Assembly (NCBI RefSeq): GCF_000382305.1
Contig: NZ_KB908031.1
Coordinates: 18,465-82,464 of the forward strand
Source: Vitreoscilla stercoraria DSM 513
GTDB lineage: Bacteria; Pseudomonadota; Gammaproteobacteria; Burkholderiales; Neisseriaceae
DNA: 64,000 nt
Direction of reading: 5' to 3'
Positions 43,720-53,980 of the stretch are shown piece after piece (the stretch's first letter is position 1; the number at the start of each line of letters is the position of its first letter). The translations under genes and the position numbers were made by a program. The notes under the pieces were generated by a model that did no database searches, was not told where the DNA came from, and saw nothing but the letters and a program-made list of their open reading frames with translations.

Positions 43720-46700
43720 TTATTTGACCACACGCGTCAATTCGCTCCATTGTTTTTGCAAGCGTTTGACAGACACGGGATAAGGCGTTTTCAGCTCTTG
43801 GGCAAACAATGACACACGCAATTCTTCGATGTGCCAACGGAATTGTTGCAATGCAGGGTTGATGTCTTGATTGTTGCGCTTTAACGCATCCAGATGTTGT
43901 TGCCATTGTTGGGTTAAGGCTTGAATATCCCGCTCACGCTCGGCATCGCGCGCCATATTGGCGCTGTATTTGTCCATGCGCAAATTCATGGCTTTTAAAT
44001 AACGCGCCAAATGCGGCCATTGGCTCCAAGGCGTTTGGCTGACAAAACCGTCGTAAATCAAAGCATTCAATTGTTGTTGCAACACATTTTTTAAAGGGTG
44101 TTTTTGCAAGCGTTGTATCAATGGTGCGTATTCTTGCGCCACTGCCAGCAAATATTGGTTCAAAGCCTCTTTTACCGCAGGCAAACGGCTGCGCGCGCGT
44201 TTGATTTGCTCTTTGAAATCTTTTTCGTCCCGCGGCAAATCATCATCGCCAATAAACGCCCGTTGGCAAACAGCGCGAGTGATGTCTTCACGCAAAGCAT
44301 CCACACCCAAATGTTTGAGCAACATCGCCACTTGGGTAAACGATGCCAAGCCTTTGTTCAAATCTTTGATGTGTTCTTTGAGTTGGCGGCTCATTAATGC
44401 AATCACGCCATCAAAATGCGCTTGTTCGGCAGCCAAAGCCGTATCAAACAATTTCAAAGCAATGCTGCCATCGCTTTGCACTTGCAAGCCTAAAAAGCCG
44501 GTCAATTGTTGCTTGCCGCGCGCAAATTTAATCGAATCGGGTAATTTACCTATGTTCCAATTGGTGATGTGTTCTTTTTCAAATTCGTTGGCGTTGTCGC
44601 TGAAGGTGACGGCGGCGGCGTGACCGAGTTTTTGTTGTAAGGCGAGCAAATCTCGACCTATGCCCAATTCTTGCCCGCCATCGTCAATCACACGAAGGTT
44701 GAAATGACAGTGATTTGGCAATTCTGTTTGCGCCCAAGCATCGAAATCAATCTGCTCTAAAATGCGCACATCGCCAAATTCACGCACAATGAATTGTGCC
44801 AATTGCGGCAAAATCGCTTCGTTTTGATTCGGTTCACGCGCCAAAAAACGGGTGATAAAATCAGGCACAGGCACGCACACGCGACGCACTTGTTTGGGCA
44901 AAGCCTTAATCAACAATTGCAGTTTTTCACGTATCAAACCTGCAACCAACCATTCCAATTGCACCGCATCCAAACGATTGAGTACAGGCAAAGGTACCGT
45001 CATGGTCACGCCGTCCAAAATATGGTGCGGCTCAAAGCGATAAGTCAATTTGAATGCGCCGTCCGCAGTTTTGTAGGTTTTGGGAAATTGCGCATCGGTA
45101 ATGTGAGAAGCAGAATGCTGCATCAAATCATCGCGACTCAAATACAAACTTTGCTCGTCGCCATCTTGTTTGAGCCAAGCATGGAAAGAGGCAGCATCAA
45201 CAATCGGATGCGTTTTTTTACCATTGGTATGCGTTTCGGGAATTTGCTGTTGGTAAAAATCAAACAATACTTCATCGTCAACCAACACATCTTGCTTGCG
45301 CGATTTGTGTTCCAAATCGGCAATGTTTTTGATGAGTTTGGCATTGTGTTTGAAAAAAGCGTCCTGAAAATTCGCTTGCTGTTCTACCAATGCGCCGCGT
45401 ATGAACAATTCGCGTGCTTCTTGTGGTGCGATGCGGCCATAGCTGACCAAACGGCGTGGCAAAACAGTCAAACCGTACAAAGTCACCCGTTCGGAAGCCA
45501 ACACTTCGCCACGCTCTTTGGACCAATGAGGCTCAAAATAGTGTTTTTTGACCAAATGTGGCGCTTCGATTTCGATCCATTCTGGATTGATTTTCGCCAC
45601 ATCACGCGCATACAGCTTAGTCGTTTCGGTCAATTCCGCCGCCATCACCCATTTTGGTTTGGCTTTGAACAAATTGGAGGCTGGGAACAAATGAAAACGG
45701 CTGCCACGCGCGCCTTGATACTCGTGGCTTTCAGGCGATTTCAAACCCACTTGCGCAATCAAACCTGTGAGCAAAGCACGGTGGATTTGGTCATAACTGG
45801 CTTCCGCGCCGCCGTGTTGCAACATTTTGTGTTGCGTTTTGGCGTCGACTGCATGTTCATTTTTATTGGTTTTATAAGCAGGTTTGTGACTTTTGTCAGG
45901 AGCGGCCTGAATGTTAATGGTTTTATCGCTGTGCACCATTTCTTTGGGCAATAAATCCAAATCACGGGCAGTTTGTTGTAATTGTTGGTGCAGTTCACGC
46001 CATTCACGCATGCGTGGCACACTCAAAAAGTGTTGCTGCAAAATTTGCATGGTTTGCTTGTAAGATTTTTGTGCACGCGTGCTTTGGAAAAATTCCCACA
46101 AATACAAATACGATAAAAAATCGGATTCTTTGTCTTTGAAGCGTTCGTGCATTTTATCTGCCGCTTCACGGGCTTCAAACGGGCGTTCGCGTGGGTCTTG
46201 TATCGACAAAGCCGACACAATAATCAGCATTTCCGGCATACAATTGAGGCGTTTGGCTGCAAGCATCATGCGTGCGATTTTGGGGTCGACAGGCAGTTTT
46301 GCCATTTGTTCGCCCAACTTGGTCAAGCGGTTGTTTTCACCCACTGCACCCAATTCCAATAACACCTGAAAACCATCGTTAATATAACGTTGATCGGGCG
46401 CTTGCAAAAATGGAAACGCTGCCACATCGCCCAAATTCAAGCTGACCATGCGCAAAATCACCGCTGCCAAATTGGAGCGCAGAATTTCCGGATCGGTATA
46501 TTCAGAACGGGTATTGAAATCTTCTTCAGAATATAAGCGTATCGCCACACCTGCGGCAACCCGTCCACAGCGTCCTGCACGTTGGCGTGCGGCCGCTTGA
46601 GAAATTTTTTCCACATGCAATTGTTCAACTTTGGCGCGCGCTGAATAGCGTTTGACCCTTGCCAAACCTGTGTCGACCACAAAGCGGATGCCCGGTACAG

Positions 46701-47733
46701 TGAGCGATGTTTCAGCGATATTGGTGGCTAAAATCACCCGACGACGTTGACCGTTGGGATGGAAAATTTGGTGTTGCTCTTGCGCAGACAAACGTGCAAA
46801 CAAAGGCAATACATCTAAGTTGCGGCGATTGCCTTTGCGCAAGGCTTCGGCTGCTTCGCGGATGTCTTTTTCACCTGCTAAAAACACCAAAATGTCGCCA
46901 TCTCCCAAACGGCACAATTCGTCCACCGCATCGACAATGCCATCCATCAGCGTCATGTCTTCTTCGTCTTCGTTGGCATCGTCGCCCAGCGGCCTGTAAC
47001 GCATTTCAATCGGGAATGTGCGGCCTGAAACCTCAATCACAGGGGCTTTTTTACCGTTGATGGCAAAGTGTTCGGCAAAGCGTTCTGAATCGATGGTGGC
47101 TGAGGTGATGATGATTTTCAAATCAGGGCGGCGCGGCAACAAATTTTTCAAATAGCCGAGCAAAAAATCAATGTTGAGGCTGCGTTCGTGCGCTTCGTCA
47201 ATGATGATAGTGTCATATTGGGTCAAGTAGCGATCGGTTTGGGTTTCGGCGAGCATAATGCCGTCGGTCATCAATTTGATGTGGCTTTCAGGACGGGTTT
47301 TGTCGTTAAAACGCACTTTGTAACCGACTGCTTGGCCAATTTCCGAACCCAATTCTTCAGCAATGCGTTCTGCCACTGCACGCGCAGCCAAACGACGCGG
47401 TTGCGTGTGACCAATCAAACCTGCCACGCCACGACCCAATTGCAAACAAATTTTTGGCAATTGTGTGGTTTTGCCTGAACCCGTTTCACCTGCCACAATC
47501 ACCACTTGATGCTTAGCAATGGCGGCTTTGATGTCGTCCAATTTGTCATGTACGGGCAAATTTCCCGTATAACTTGGCTTAGGCAAAGTGGCGAGACGTG
47601 CCAAAAAGCGTTCGTGCGACCGTGCGTATTTTTGTTCTACTGCGGCTTGTCCACCAAATTTTTCAGGGTGTTTACAAGCTTGCTGTAAAAAATGACGGTC
47701 GCGGCTGAGGGTTTGTTTCAAATCAAATGACAT
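43720..47733 (-). CDS. hrpA: ATP-dependent RNA helicase HrpA
   Basis: 1337 residues from the ATG at 47733; the frame upstream of it is unlike the family. HrpA is a DEAH-box helicase that rescues stalled ribosomes and acts on mRNA. Motif I is GETGSGKTTQLP, motif II DEAH, motif III SATID, motif VI QRAGRCGR. OB-fold and DUF3418 regions follow in the C-terminal half. Two DUS variants lie inside it (45359, 46987). A GGCC-type DUS is just beyond its stop (43709-43720). Confidence 0.95.
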   Translation of the reverse strand: MSFDLKQTLSRDRHFLQQACKHPEKFGGQAAVEQKYARSHERFLARLATLPKPSYTGNLPVHDKLDDIKAAIAKHQVVIVAGETGSGKTTQLPKICLQLGRGVAGLIGHTQPRRLAARAVAERIAEELGSEIGQAVGYKVRFNDKTRPESHIKLMTDGIMLAETQTDRYLTQYDTIIIDEAHERSLNIDFLLGYLKNLLPRRPDLKIIITSATIDSERFAEHFAINGKKAPVIEVSGRTFPIEMRYRPLGDDANEDEEDMTLMDGIVDAVDELCRLGDGDILVFLAGEKDIREAAEALRKGNRRNLDVLPLFARLSAQEQHQIFHPNGQRRRVILATNIAETSLTVPGIRFVVDTGLARVKRYSARAKVEQLHVEKISQAAARQRAGRCGRVAAGVAIRLYSEEDFNTRSEYTDPEILRSNLAAVILRMVSLNLGDVAAFPFLQAPDQRYINDGFQVLLELGAVGENNRLTKLGEQMAKLPVDPKIARMMLAAKRLNCMPEMLIIVSALSIQDPRERPFEAREAADKMHERFKDKESDFLSYLYLWEFFQSTRAQKSYKQTMQILQQHFLSVPRMREWRELHQQLQQTARDLDLLPKEMVHSDKTINIQAAPDKSHKPAYKTNKNEHAVDAKTQHKMLQHGGAEASYDQIHRALLTGLIAQVGLKSPESHEYQGARGSRFHLFPASNLFKAKPKWVMAAELTETTKLYARDVAKINPEWIEIEAPHLVKKHYFEPHWSKERGEVLASERVTLYGLTVLPRRLVSYGRIAPQEARELFIRGALVEQQANFQDAFFKHNAKLIKNIADLEHKSRKQDVLVDDEVLFDFYQQQIPETHTNGKKTHPIVDAASFHAWLKQDGDEQSLYLSRDDLMQHSASHITDAQFPKTYKTADGAFKLTYRFEPHHILDGVTMTVPLPVLNRLDAVQLEWLVAGLIREKLQLLIKALPKQVRRVCVPVPDFITRFLAREPNQNEAILPQLAQFIVREFGDVRILEQIDFDAWAQTELPNHCHFNLRVIDDGGQELGIGRDLLALQQKLGHAAAVTFSDNANEFEKEHITNWNIGKLPDSIKFARGKQQLTGFLGLQVQSDGSIALKLFDTALAAEQAHFDGVIALMSRQLKEHIKDLNKGLASFTQVAMLLKHLGVDALREDITRAVCQRAFIGDDDLPRDEKDFKEQIKRARSRLPAVKEALNQYLLAVAQEYAPLIQRLQKHPLKNVLQQQLNALIYDGFVSQTPWSQWPHLARYLKAMNLRMDKYSANMARDAERERDIQALTQQWQQHLDALKRNNQDINPALQQFRWHIEELRVSLFAQELKTPYPVSVKRLQKQWSELTRVVK

Positions 47734-47972
47734 AAGGTGGCTTATTGCTATTAAGGCTGGATAGATGGGGATTAGGTGGCACAATTCAAAGCACCGACAA
47801 CACATTTGCTATTTTAACCGTTGTCATCCAATTTGTCTGTGTTGTTGTGTGAGCTTTGGGTTTTGAAATTTGGGTGAAATGACCGTGAAATCATTGGAGA
47901 TGTGGCTTTTAAGGTTTATATTCTATACAACACATATCCCAATCACCTTTTTAAATTTAAAGGAGTGGCAGC

Positions 47973-49571
47973 ATGCATATCAAAATATCATCGTTTTTGG
48001 TGGTCAGTGCGTTATTAAGTGGTTGTGGTGGCAACCCTGCACATCAGCTATCCACATCAGCGCAATCTGAAACCATGGCTCGTAACTTGGCACCACAAGC
48101 GATTCATGCTGCTGCCGCACCTTATATGCCAGAAGTGGCAACCGCATCGGTTCAAGACACCGAACGTTATGGTGAATTGGTAGACAATCCTGTTAAAGAG
48201 GTCAGTCGCGAGCCCATTTCCACTTTCAGTGCCGATGTGGACACAGGTTCTTATGCCAATGTGCGGCGTTTTTTAAACCAAGGACAATTGCCGCCAAAAG
48301 ATGCTGTGCGAATGGAAGAATTGATCAATTATTTTCCATTGGATGCCAAATTGACGGCACACAAACCACATCCTTTTGCGTTGGAAACGGAAGTGGTGGA
48401 TTCGCCTTGGTTACAGGACGCTAAAGTGTTGCGCATCGTGATGCAAGCACAAGAGCAGAAAAAAGAAGCCATGCCGCCTGCCAATTTGGTATTTTTGGTC
48501 GATGTGTCAGGCTCAATGGATGACAACAACAAATTGCCGTTGGTGAAGCAAACTTTGCGTTTGTTGACCGAGCAATTGCGACCGCAAGACAAAGTGACTT
48601 TGGTGGCGTATGCCAGTGGCACACAAGTTCACATCAGTGGTGCCAATGGTCGGGATAAAAACGACTTGCTCAAAGCGATAGACCAATTGCGTGCCAGTGG
48701 CAGTACGGCTGGAGCGGACGCGATGGAGGTGGCGTACAAACAAGCGCAAAAACACCATATTAAAGACGGCATCAATCGCATTTTGATGATGACAGATGGC
48801 GACTTTAATGTGGGTACGGTGGATTTTAATACCTTAAAAAGCCGTGTCGAGCAGCAGCGTAAAAGTGGCGTGTCTTTGACCACTTTGGGTTTTGGTACGG
48901 GCAATTACAATGAGCATTTGATGGAACAAATGGCCGATGCTGGTGATGGCAATTACGCTTATATTGACAATGAAAAAGAGGCCAAAAAAGTGTTGCAACA
49001 GCAGTTGACCTCGACTTTGTCGACAGTGGCATCTGATGTCAAAATTCAAGTGGAATTCAATCCTGCCACGGTGTCACAATACCGCTTGATTGGTTATGAA
49101 AACCGTTTGCTCAAGCAAGAAGATTTTAATAATGACAACAAAGATGCAGGTGACATTGGTGCAGGGCATACGGTGACGGCTTTGTATGAGTTTGTGCCAC
49201 AAGGCGTCAAAGGTTGGCTCAATACTTCGCGCTATCAAAACCCTGCGCCATCCCAAGGCGATAAAGCAGAATATGCCCATGTGAATGTGCGTTACAAACC
49301 AGTGGGAAAATCCACCAGCGTGTTGCTAAGCCGTCCTGTACTCGTGAGCAGCAAAGCCTTAGCACAAGCCAGCAACGACACCCGTTTTACCATTGCGGTG
49401 GCCACTTATGGACAATTGTTGCGTGGCGGTGACATGGTGGGCAAACGCACATGGTCGGATGCGTCTACATGGGCGAAAGAGGCTAAAGGCAAGGATGAGT
49501 TTGGTTTGCGCCAAGAATTGGTGGAATTGATTGGCAGGGCGCAAAATTTATCTGCCAACCAAGCCAATTGA
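47973..49571 (+). CDS. von Willebrand factor A-domain lipoprotein (YfbK-like)
   Basis: 532 residues. A lipobox (LLSGCGG) ends the signal peptide. A YfbK N-terminal domain (STFSADVDTGSYANVRRFLNQGQLPPKDAVRMEELINYF region) leads to the vWA domain with MIDAS motif DVSGSMDDN and MTDGDFNVG, then a C-terminal domain ending in EFGLRQELVELIGRAQNL. Such proteins are envelope-anchored and of unknown function. An exact DUS at 48412 is read in frame as LQDA. AAAGGAG gives a good ribosome site. Confidence 0.88.
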   Translation: MHIKISSFLVVSALLSGCGGNPAHQLSTSAQSETMARNLAPQAIHAAAAPYMPEVATASVQDTERYGELVDNPVKEVSREPISTFSADVDTGSYANVRRFLNQGQLPPKDAVRMEELINYFPLDAKLTAHKPHPFALETEVVDSPWLQDAKVLRIVMQAQEQKKEAMPPANLVFLVDVSGSMDDNNKLPLVKQTLRLLTEQLRPQDKVTLVAYASGTQVHISGANGRDKNDLLKAIDQLRASGSTAGADAMEVAYKQAQKHHIKDGINRILMMTDGDFNVGTVDFNTLKSRVEQQRKSGVSLTTLGFGTGNYNEHLMEQMADAGDGNYAYIDNEKEAKKVLQQQLTSTLSTVASDVKIQVEFNPATVSQYRLIGYENRLLKQEDFNNDNKDAGDIGAGHTVTALYEFVPQGVKGWLNTSRYQNPAPSQGDKAEYAHVNVRYKPVGKSTSVLLSRPVLVSSKALAQASNDTRFTIAVATYGQLLRGGDMVGKRTWSDASTWAKEAKGKDEFGLRQELVELIGRAQNLSANQAN

Positions 49572-49624
49572 AATCAGCCTTCATCATCTTAAGGCCGTAT
49601 ATAATATGTATTTGAAATAGCAAA

Positions 49625-49662
49625 CAACAAGCGTCCTGTAAATGTTTACAGGCCGTTTGTTG
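49625..49662. terminator. Mixed inverted-DUS hairpin
   Basis: The left arm is CAACAAGCGTCCTGTAAA. The right arm complements to CAACAAACGGCCTGTAAA, so a GCGTCCTG copy pairs with a GGCC-type copy with two mismatches. It lies between the convergent vWA and flavoprotein genes. Confidence 0.75.
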
Positions 49663-49674
49663 CAGATTAAAAGC

Positions 49675-50889
49675 TTATTGGGCGGCAATGGCTTGGGCAG
49701 CCAAAAAGCCGGTTGTCCACGCATTTTGGAAGTTAAAGCCGCCAGTGATGGCATCGATGTCCAAGACTTCGCCTGTGAAATACAGATTTTCATGCAATTT
49801 GCTTTGCATGGTTTTGAAGTTGATTTGTTTCAAAGCCATGCCACCTGCGGTGACAAATTCTTCCTTGAAAATGCTTTTGCCATGGATTTGAAACGTGCAT
49901 TGCGTCATTTGTTCGGCCAATTGTTGCAATTGTTTTTTGTTGGCGTCTGCCCAAATTAAGGTTTCGGCAATGCCAGATGCTTGCACCAAGCTGTGCCACA
50001 AGCGGTTAGGAATGTGGTGTTGTGGGTATTTGCTGATGGTTTTTTTCGGATGCTCTTGTTTGAATGCCAACAATTCTTCGATGATTTCATCATGTGTATA
50101 TTCTGCCGTCCAATTAACAACCAACTCAAATTGATAATTCACATCGGCCAACGCCCGCGCGCCCCAAGCCGACAAGCGCAAAATCGCAGGACCGCTCATG
50201 CCCCAATGGGTAATCAACAATGGACCTTTCGCTTGCAAGTTTTGCCCTTTGATTTTGACATTGACTGGGTTGGCAGCCACGCCCATTAAGTCTTGCAAGC
50301 GTTTGTCTTTGGTATTGAACGTGAACAAAGATGGCACAGGTGGCACAATGTCATGTTCCAATGTCGCCATCATTTCCCACACTTTGGGATTGCTGCCTGT
50401 GGCGACCACCACCTTTTGGGCGCTGAACAAGCCTTTATTGCTCATCAATTGCCACACGCCTTCTTGTTGGTACAGACTGTGAACGGTGGTGCTGGTTAAT
50501 ACTTGTGCGTTTTGAGTCGCTTTAATCAAGCAATCAATGATGGTTTGTGAGTCGTCTGACTCTGGGAAAATGCGCCCATCTTCTTCAATTTTCAAACGCA
50601 CGCCACGGTTTTCAAACCACGCCATCGTGTCGCCTGTACAAAACGAATGAAACGGGCCTTTCAATTCGCGTTCGCCACGCGGGTAAAACTTGGTCAATTC
50701 ATTCGGTACAAAACACGCATGCGTCACATTACAACGGCCACCGCCCGAAATTTTGACTTTGGACAAAACGTCTTTGCCGCGCTCTAAAATGGCGATGCTC
50801 AAATCAGGTCTGAGCTCAGCCAATTGAGCCGCTGCAAAAAATCCCGAAGCGCCGCCGCCGATGATGATGGTGTCAAAATGTTGTGACAT
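49675..50889 (-). CDS. HI0933/YhiN-family FAD-dependent oxidoreductase
   Basis: 404 residues from MSQHFDTIIIGGGASGFFAAAQLAE, the dinucleotide-binding fold. Family parts include KVKISGGGRCNVTHAC, NEDGRIFP-like EEDGRIFPESDDSQTI, VVATGSNPKVW, GPLLITHWGMSGPAILRLSAWGAR and a C-terminal LYFTGEVLDIDAITGGFNFQNAWTTG. The biochemical role is unknown. The gene is alone on its transcript, between two DUS hairpins. Confidence 0.9.
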   Translation of the reverse strand: MSQHFDTIIIGGGASGFFAAAQLAELRPDLSIAILERGKDVLSKVKISGGGRCNVTHACFVPNELTKFYPRGERELKGPFHSFCTGDTMAWFENRGVRLKIEEDGRIFPESDDSQTIIDCLIKATQNAQVLTSTTVHSLYQQEGVWQLMSNKGLFSAQKVVVATGSNPKVWEMMATLEHDIVPPVPSLFTFNTKDKRLQDLMGVAANPVNVKIKGQNLQAKGPLLITHWGMSGPAILRLSAWGARALADVNYQFELVVNWTAEYTHDEIIEELLAFKQEHPKKTISKYPQHHIPNRLWHSLVQASGIAETLIWADANKKQLQQLAEQMTQCTFQIHGKSIFKEEFVTAGGMALKQINFKTMQSKLHENLYFTGEVLDIDAITGGFNFQNAWTTGFLAAQAIAAQ

Positions 50890-51074
50890 GTGTGTAAAAA
50901 CCTTTGTGAATGGACTGGCCATATTTGAAACAATGAGAAAGGCGTATTTTACGTTTGTTTGGCATCGGTGGCTAAGGTTTATTCCGTTTTGTGAGCCAGT
51001 TGCGGTGAAATTTTCGATTGAAATATGGATTTTGAAACGCTGGTGTTGCGGGCATTGAGTATGTGCATGGGTCT

Positions 51075-51110
51075 TTTAAGCGTCCTGTAAACGTTTACAG
51101 GACGCTTAAA
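51075..51110 (-). terminator. Inverted-DUS hairpin terminator
   Basis: An 18-bp perfect palindrome without spacer, TTTAAGCGTCCTGTAAAC and its complement. It lies just past the stop of the leftward ICMT-like gene. Confidence 0.8.
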
Positions 51111-51116
51111 GAGGCA

Positions 51117-51605
51117 TTAAAGCCAACGGCGGACTCGTTGACAATATTGTTGAAAAGCATCTTGAAACTTGATGTTTAAAAAACGCTCTTCAGGCAGGAT
51201 TTGAAAATAAGTCAGATACGCTATGAAAAATGGCAGCCATAAAATGGCGAAGGCATGTGCCAAATACACCAACCAAGCCAGTAAAATCAAGCCAAAGCCA
51301 ACATACATGGGATTGCGAGTTCGCCTATAAATGCCAGTTTGCACCAAATGTGCGCTGGTTTCAGGTTGCCAAGGATTGACGGTGGTCTGATGGCGTTTGA
51401 ATGCAATCACGCCCGCTGCAATGAATGCCAGACCCATAAAGGCGATGAGGCTGCACAGCATCATATGCAGCCAATGTGTAGAGGGCGTTTGAACAATTTG
51501 GGCAGCCGGAAAAAGCCACGCGAGCCCATAAGCGCCGCTAAGGCAAAACCATAGCAACAATACAGGTGGGATTTTTAATTCCAATTTGGATAAAAATGGC
51601 TTCAT
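51117..51605 (-). CDS. ICMT/PEMT-like membrane protein (isoprenylcysteine methyltransferase family)
   Basis: 162 residues with four or five membrane segments. The conserved C-terminal part is LVQTGIYRRTRNPMYVGFGLILLAWLVYL followed by ILPEERFLNIKFQDAFQQYCQRVRRWL, the pattern of ICMT/PEMT-type methyltransferases. Bacterial members have unknown substrates. The chosen ATG starts the first hydrophobic region. It lies downstream of hutG on the same strand, 76 bases from it, and could belong to that transcript. Confidence 0.8.
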   Translation of the reverse strand: MKPFLSKLELKIPPVLLLWFCLSGAYGLAWLFPAAQIVQTPSTHWLHMMLCSLIAFMGLAFIAAGVIAFKRHQTTVNPWQPETSAHLVQTGIYRRTRNPMYVGFGLILLAWLVYLAHAFAILWLPFFIAYLTYFQILPEERFLNIKFQDAFQQYCQRVRRWL

Positions 51606-51681
51606 ATGGCTGTCTTTTGGCGGTGATTCCAAATGGTTAAATGGCACATGCTAAAAGACAGTGGCATGAATATCAAGCACT

Positions 51682-52632
51682 TCAACGCCAAGTTTGCCAA
51701 ATGTGCCACAGCAAACGTGCGGCCACCCGTGCGCCTTGTTTGTCGATATCAAAATCAGGATTGAATTCTGCCACATCTGCGCCAACCAAGCGCCCACTTT
51801 GTAAAATTGGTGTTATCAAGTGTATGAGCAAATCTAGCGCAATGCCTAAGGCGGCAGGGGCTGAAACGGCAGGCATTTGGTAGCTGGGTAAGACATCCAA
51901 ATCTATGGTCAAATAAACGATGTCGGCACGACTTAAAACTTGTTCGATGTGGCTTAAAACAGCGTTAACATTGCCCCAATGTATATCGGTGTCCCAAACA
52001 ATATTCACGCCCAAATGTTCAGCGTCCTGTAACAACGCGGCGGTATTGGCAGCACCAGAGGCACCAATGCAAGTGTAATCAAATGGGCGATTTTGAGTGT
52101 GCGCCAATTGGGCTAATTGGGCAAATGGCGTGCCTGATGTGGCTTGATGGTGGCGGCGCAAGTCTAAATGTGGGTCAAAATTGATGATGGCAATGCGTTG
52201 GTCGGGGTAGGCTGCGTACAGGCCGCTGCCGTGGGCAAAAGCAGTTTCGTGGCCACCGCCCAAAACCAAAGTCTTGCCTTGATGGGCATGAATGGCTTGT
52301 ACGGCTTGGGCAAATTCGTTTTGAGCTGCATCCAAGTCACCATCAGGATAATGAATGTCGCCTGCATCAAGCAAAGGATAGGCGCTTGTTTGGCTGGCCA
52401 TATTCGCCAAAGCTTGGCGTAAGACAGGCGGCGCTTTGGCTGCGCCCACGCGCCCTAAATTACGCGCCACTCCGACATCGGATGCAAAACCCAACAAAGC
52501 CACATGTTGAGCAGTTTGTTCAGGCTGCCAAGTTTGTAATGAATGTATGGTTTGAAATACCCGTTTGGCAGTAGGGCTTTCGCGGCTGTCGTCGCGCCCT
52601 TGCCAGATTTTGCTATCAGAGGCTTGCCACAT
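51682..52632 (-). CDS. hutG: Formimidoylglutamase
   Basis: 316 residues, arginase/ureohydrolase fold. It hydrolyses N-formimino-L-glutamate to glutamate and formamide, the last step of histidine breakdown. Manganese ligands lie in LGGGHETAFAHG, INFDPHLDLR and YLTIDLDVLPS. The family also includes agmatinases; the hut context decides. Its ATG follows the hutI stop by one base. A DUS (52022-52033) and a GGCC-type copy lie inside it. Confidence 0.94.
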   Translation of the reverse strand: MWQASDSKIWQGRDDSRESPTAKRVFQTIHSLQTWQPEQTAQHVALLGFASDVGVARNLGRVGAAKAPPVLRQALANMASQTSAYPLLDAGDIHYPDGDLDAAQNEFAQAVQAIHAHQGKTLVLGGGHETAFAHGSGLYAAYPDQRIAIINFDPHLDLRRHHQATSGTPFAQLAQLAHTQNRPFDYTCIGASGAANTAALLQDAEHLGVNIVWDTDIHWGNVNAVLSHIEQVLSRADIVYLTIDLDVLPSYQMPAVSAPAALGIALDLLIHLITPILQSGRLVGADVAEFNPDFDIDKQGARVAARLLWHIWQTWR

Positions 52633-52633
52633 A

Positions 52634-53854
52634 TTACGCTCCCACAGTGATGTTGCCGTGTAACACACGTTGTTTTAAAAATGAGCGACCCAATTCATAC
52701 ACAATGTCCACAGGCGTGTCGGTATCCCACACGTTGAAATGGGCGGGTTTACCCACTTGCAAGCTGCCAAAATCATGTTCACGGCGCAAAGCGCGCGCAG
52801 CATGCACGGTCACGCCTTGCCAAGCTTCCAACGGTGTCAAACCAAATTGCACACACACCATATTCATCGCCAAACGCAGCGAGGCAAATGGGCTGGTGCC
52901 AGGGTTAAAGTCTGATGCCACTGCCATCGCAACACCATATTGGCGCAACAAATCAATCGGCGGTTTTTGGGTTTCGCGTAAAAAGTAAAATGCGCCCGGT
53001 AACAAGGTCGCCACAGTGCCGTTTTGTGCCATGGCTTGTATGCCTTGTTCATCTAAATATTCGACATGGTCAGCCGACCAACCTTGAAAACGTGCCACCA
53101 ATTCACTGCCGCCCATGAGGCTTAATTGTTCGGTATGACCTTTAATGGGAATGCCCAGTTGCTGGGCGGCCTGAAACAAGCGTTCGCTTTGTGCCAAATT
53201 GAAACCCACATTTTCACAAAACACATCCACACAATCGAACAAATCTTGTTGCCACAAAATCGGCATAATCACCTCAATGATGTGGTTCATATACTCATCA
53301 GGGCGTCCTGTAAACTCAGGCGGAATGGCATGCGCAGAAAGCAAGGTGCGGCTGATTTCTATGGCTTGATGTTGTGCCAATTGTTGTGCCACGCGCAAGG
53401 TTTTCGCTTCGGTTGCCAAATCCAAACCATAACCTGATTTGATTTCAATCAATCCCACCCCTTCATGCAAAAAACTTTGTAAGCGTTTTTGGCTGAGTGT
53501 GAATAAATCTGTTTCAGAAATGGCGCGAGTGGCTTGGACGGTGGCGTTGATGCCGCCACCTTGTGCGCTGATGTCTTGATACGACACACCGTTTTGACGT
53601 TGTTCCCACTCATTGGCACGGCTGCCACCAAAGACCAAATGGGTATGGCAATCGACTAAGCTCGGTGTAATCAAAGCGCCCTGTAAGGGATAAATGGTGT
53701 CGGCTGATAATTCACCTGATGGGGCAATGGCAATGATTTGATTGCCTTCAACTAAGATGTCATGATGGGTTAATAATCCATATGAATCATCTATTTGTGG
53801 GTCAAAAGTGGCAATGGTGGCATTTTGCCACAAGGTTTGGTGTGCTTGGGTCAT
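52634..53854 (-). CDS. hutI: Imidazolonepropionase
   Basis: 406 residues. It hydrolyses 4-imidazolone-5-propionate to formiminoglutamate, step three of histidine breakdown. The amidohydrolase metal motif DCHTHLVFGGSRANEW, KSGYGLDLATEAKTLRVA, SAHAIPPEF, IKGHTEQL and VASDFNPGTSPFASL are present. Three ATGs lie close together (53863, 53860, 53854); the last has AAGG at the best spacing. It is divergent from hutU. A DUS (53305-53316) is internal. Confidence 0.95.
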   Translation of the reverse strand: MTQAHQTLWQNATIATFDPQIDDSYGLLTHHDILVEGNQIIAIAPSGELSADTIYPLQGALITPSLVDCHTHLVFGGSRANEWEQRQNGVSYQDISAQGGGINATVQATRAISETDLFTLSQKRLQSFLHEGVGLIEIKSGYGLDLATEAKTLRVAQQLAQHQAIEISRTLLSAHAIPPEFTGRPDEYMNHIIEVIMPILWQQDLFDCVDVFCENVGFNLAQSERLFQAAQQLGIPIKGHTEQLSLMGGSELVARFQGWSADHVEYLDEQGIQAMAQNGTVATLLPGAFYFLRETQKPPIDLLRQYGVAMAVASDFNPGTSPFASLRLAMNMVCVQFGLTPLEAWQGVTVHAARALRREHDFGSLQVGKPAHFNVWDTDTPVDIVYELGRSFLKQRVLHGNITVGA

Positions 53855-53936
53855 GGTCATCATCCTTATCAATGAACGGTTTCCAACGGTTTGGTGTGGA
53901 TTTTAAATTTTTTTATAAAAATTGCATAAAAAATAC

Positions 53937-53980
53937 TTGCATGCAGATTACAATATTTGTATATTCTTGTCTATACAAGT
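53937..53980 (+). promoter_or_regulatory. hutU promoter and HutC-type operator
   Basis: TTGCAT (53937-53942) and TATATT (53960-53965) are 17 bases apart. TCTTGTCTATACAAGT (53965-53980), with CTTGT/ACAAG half-sites, overlaps the predicted transcript start near 53971, where a GntR-family repressor such as HutC would block RNA polymerase. A second palindrome, TACAA-TAT-TTGTA (53949-53961), lies in the promoter spacer. A hairpin AGCGCAA-GTT-TTGCGCT (53982-53998) is in the leader. Confidence 0.78.

Noticed and set aside
44794..45954. A 386-codon + strand open frame inside hrpA
   Set aside because: It is antisense to a confident helicase gene, rich in F, R, Q and H as expected of a shadow frame, and has no family likeness or ribosome site.
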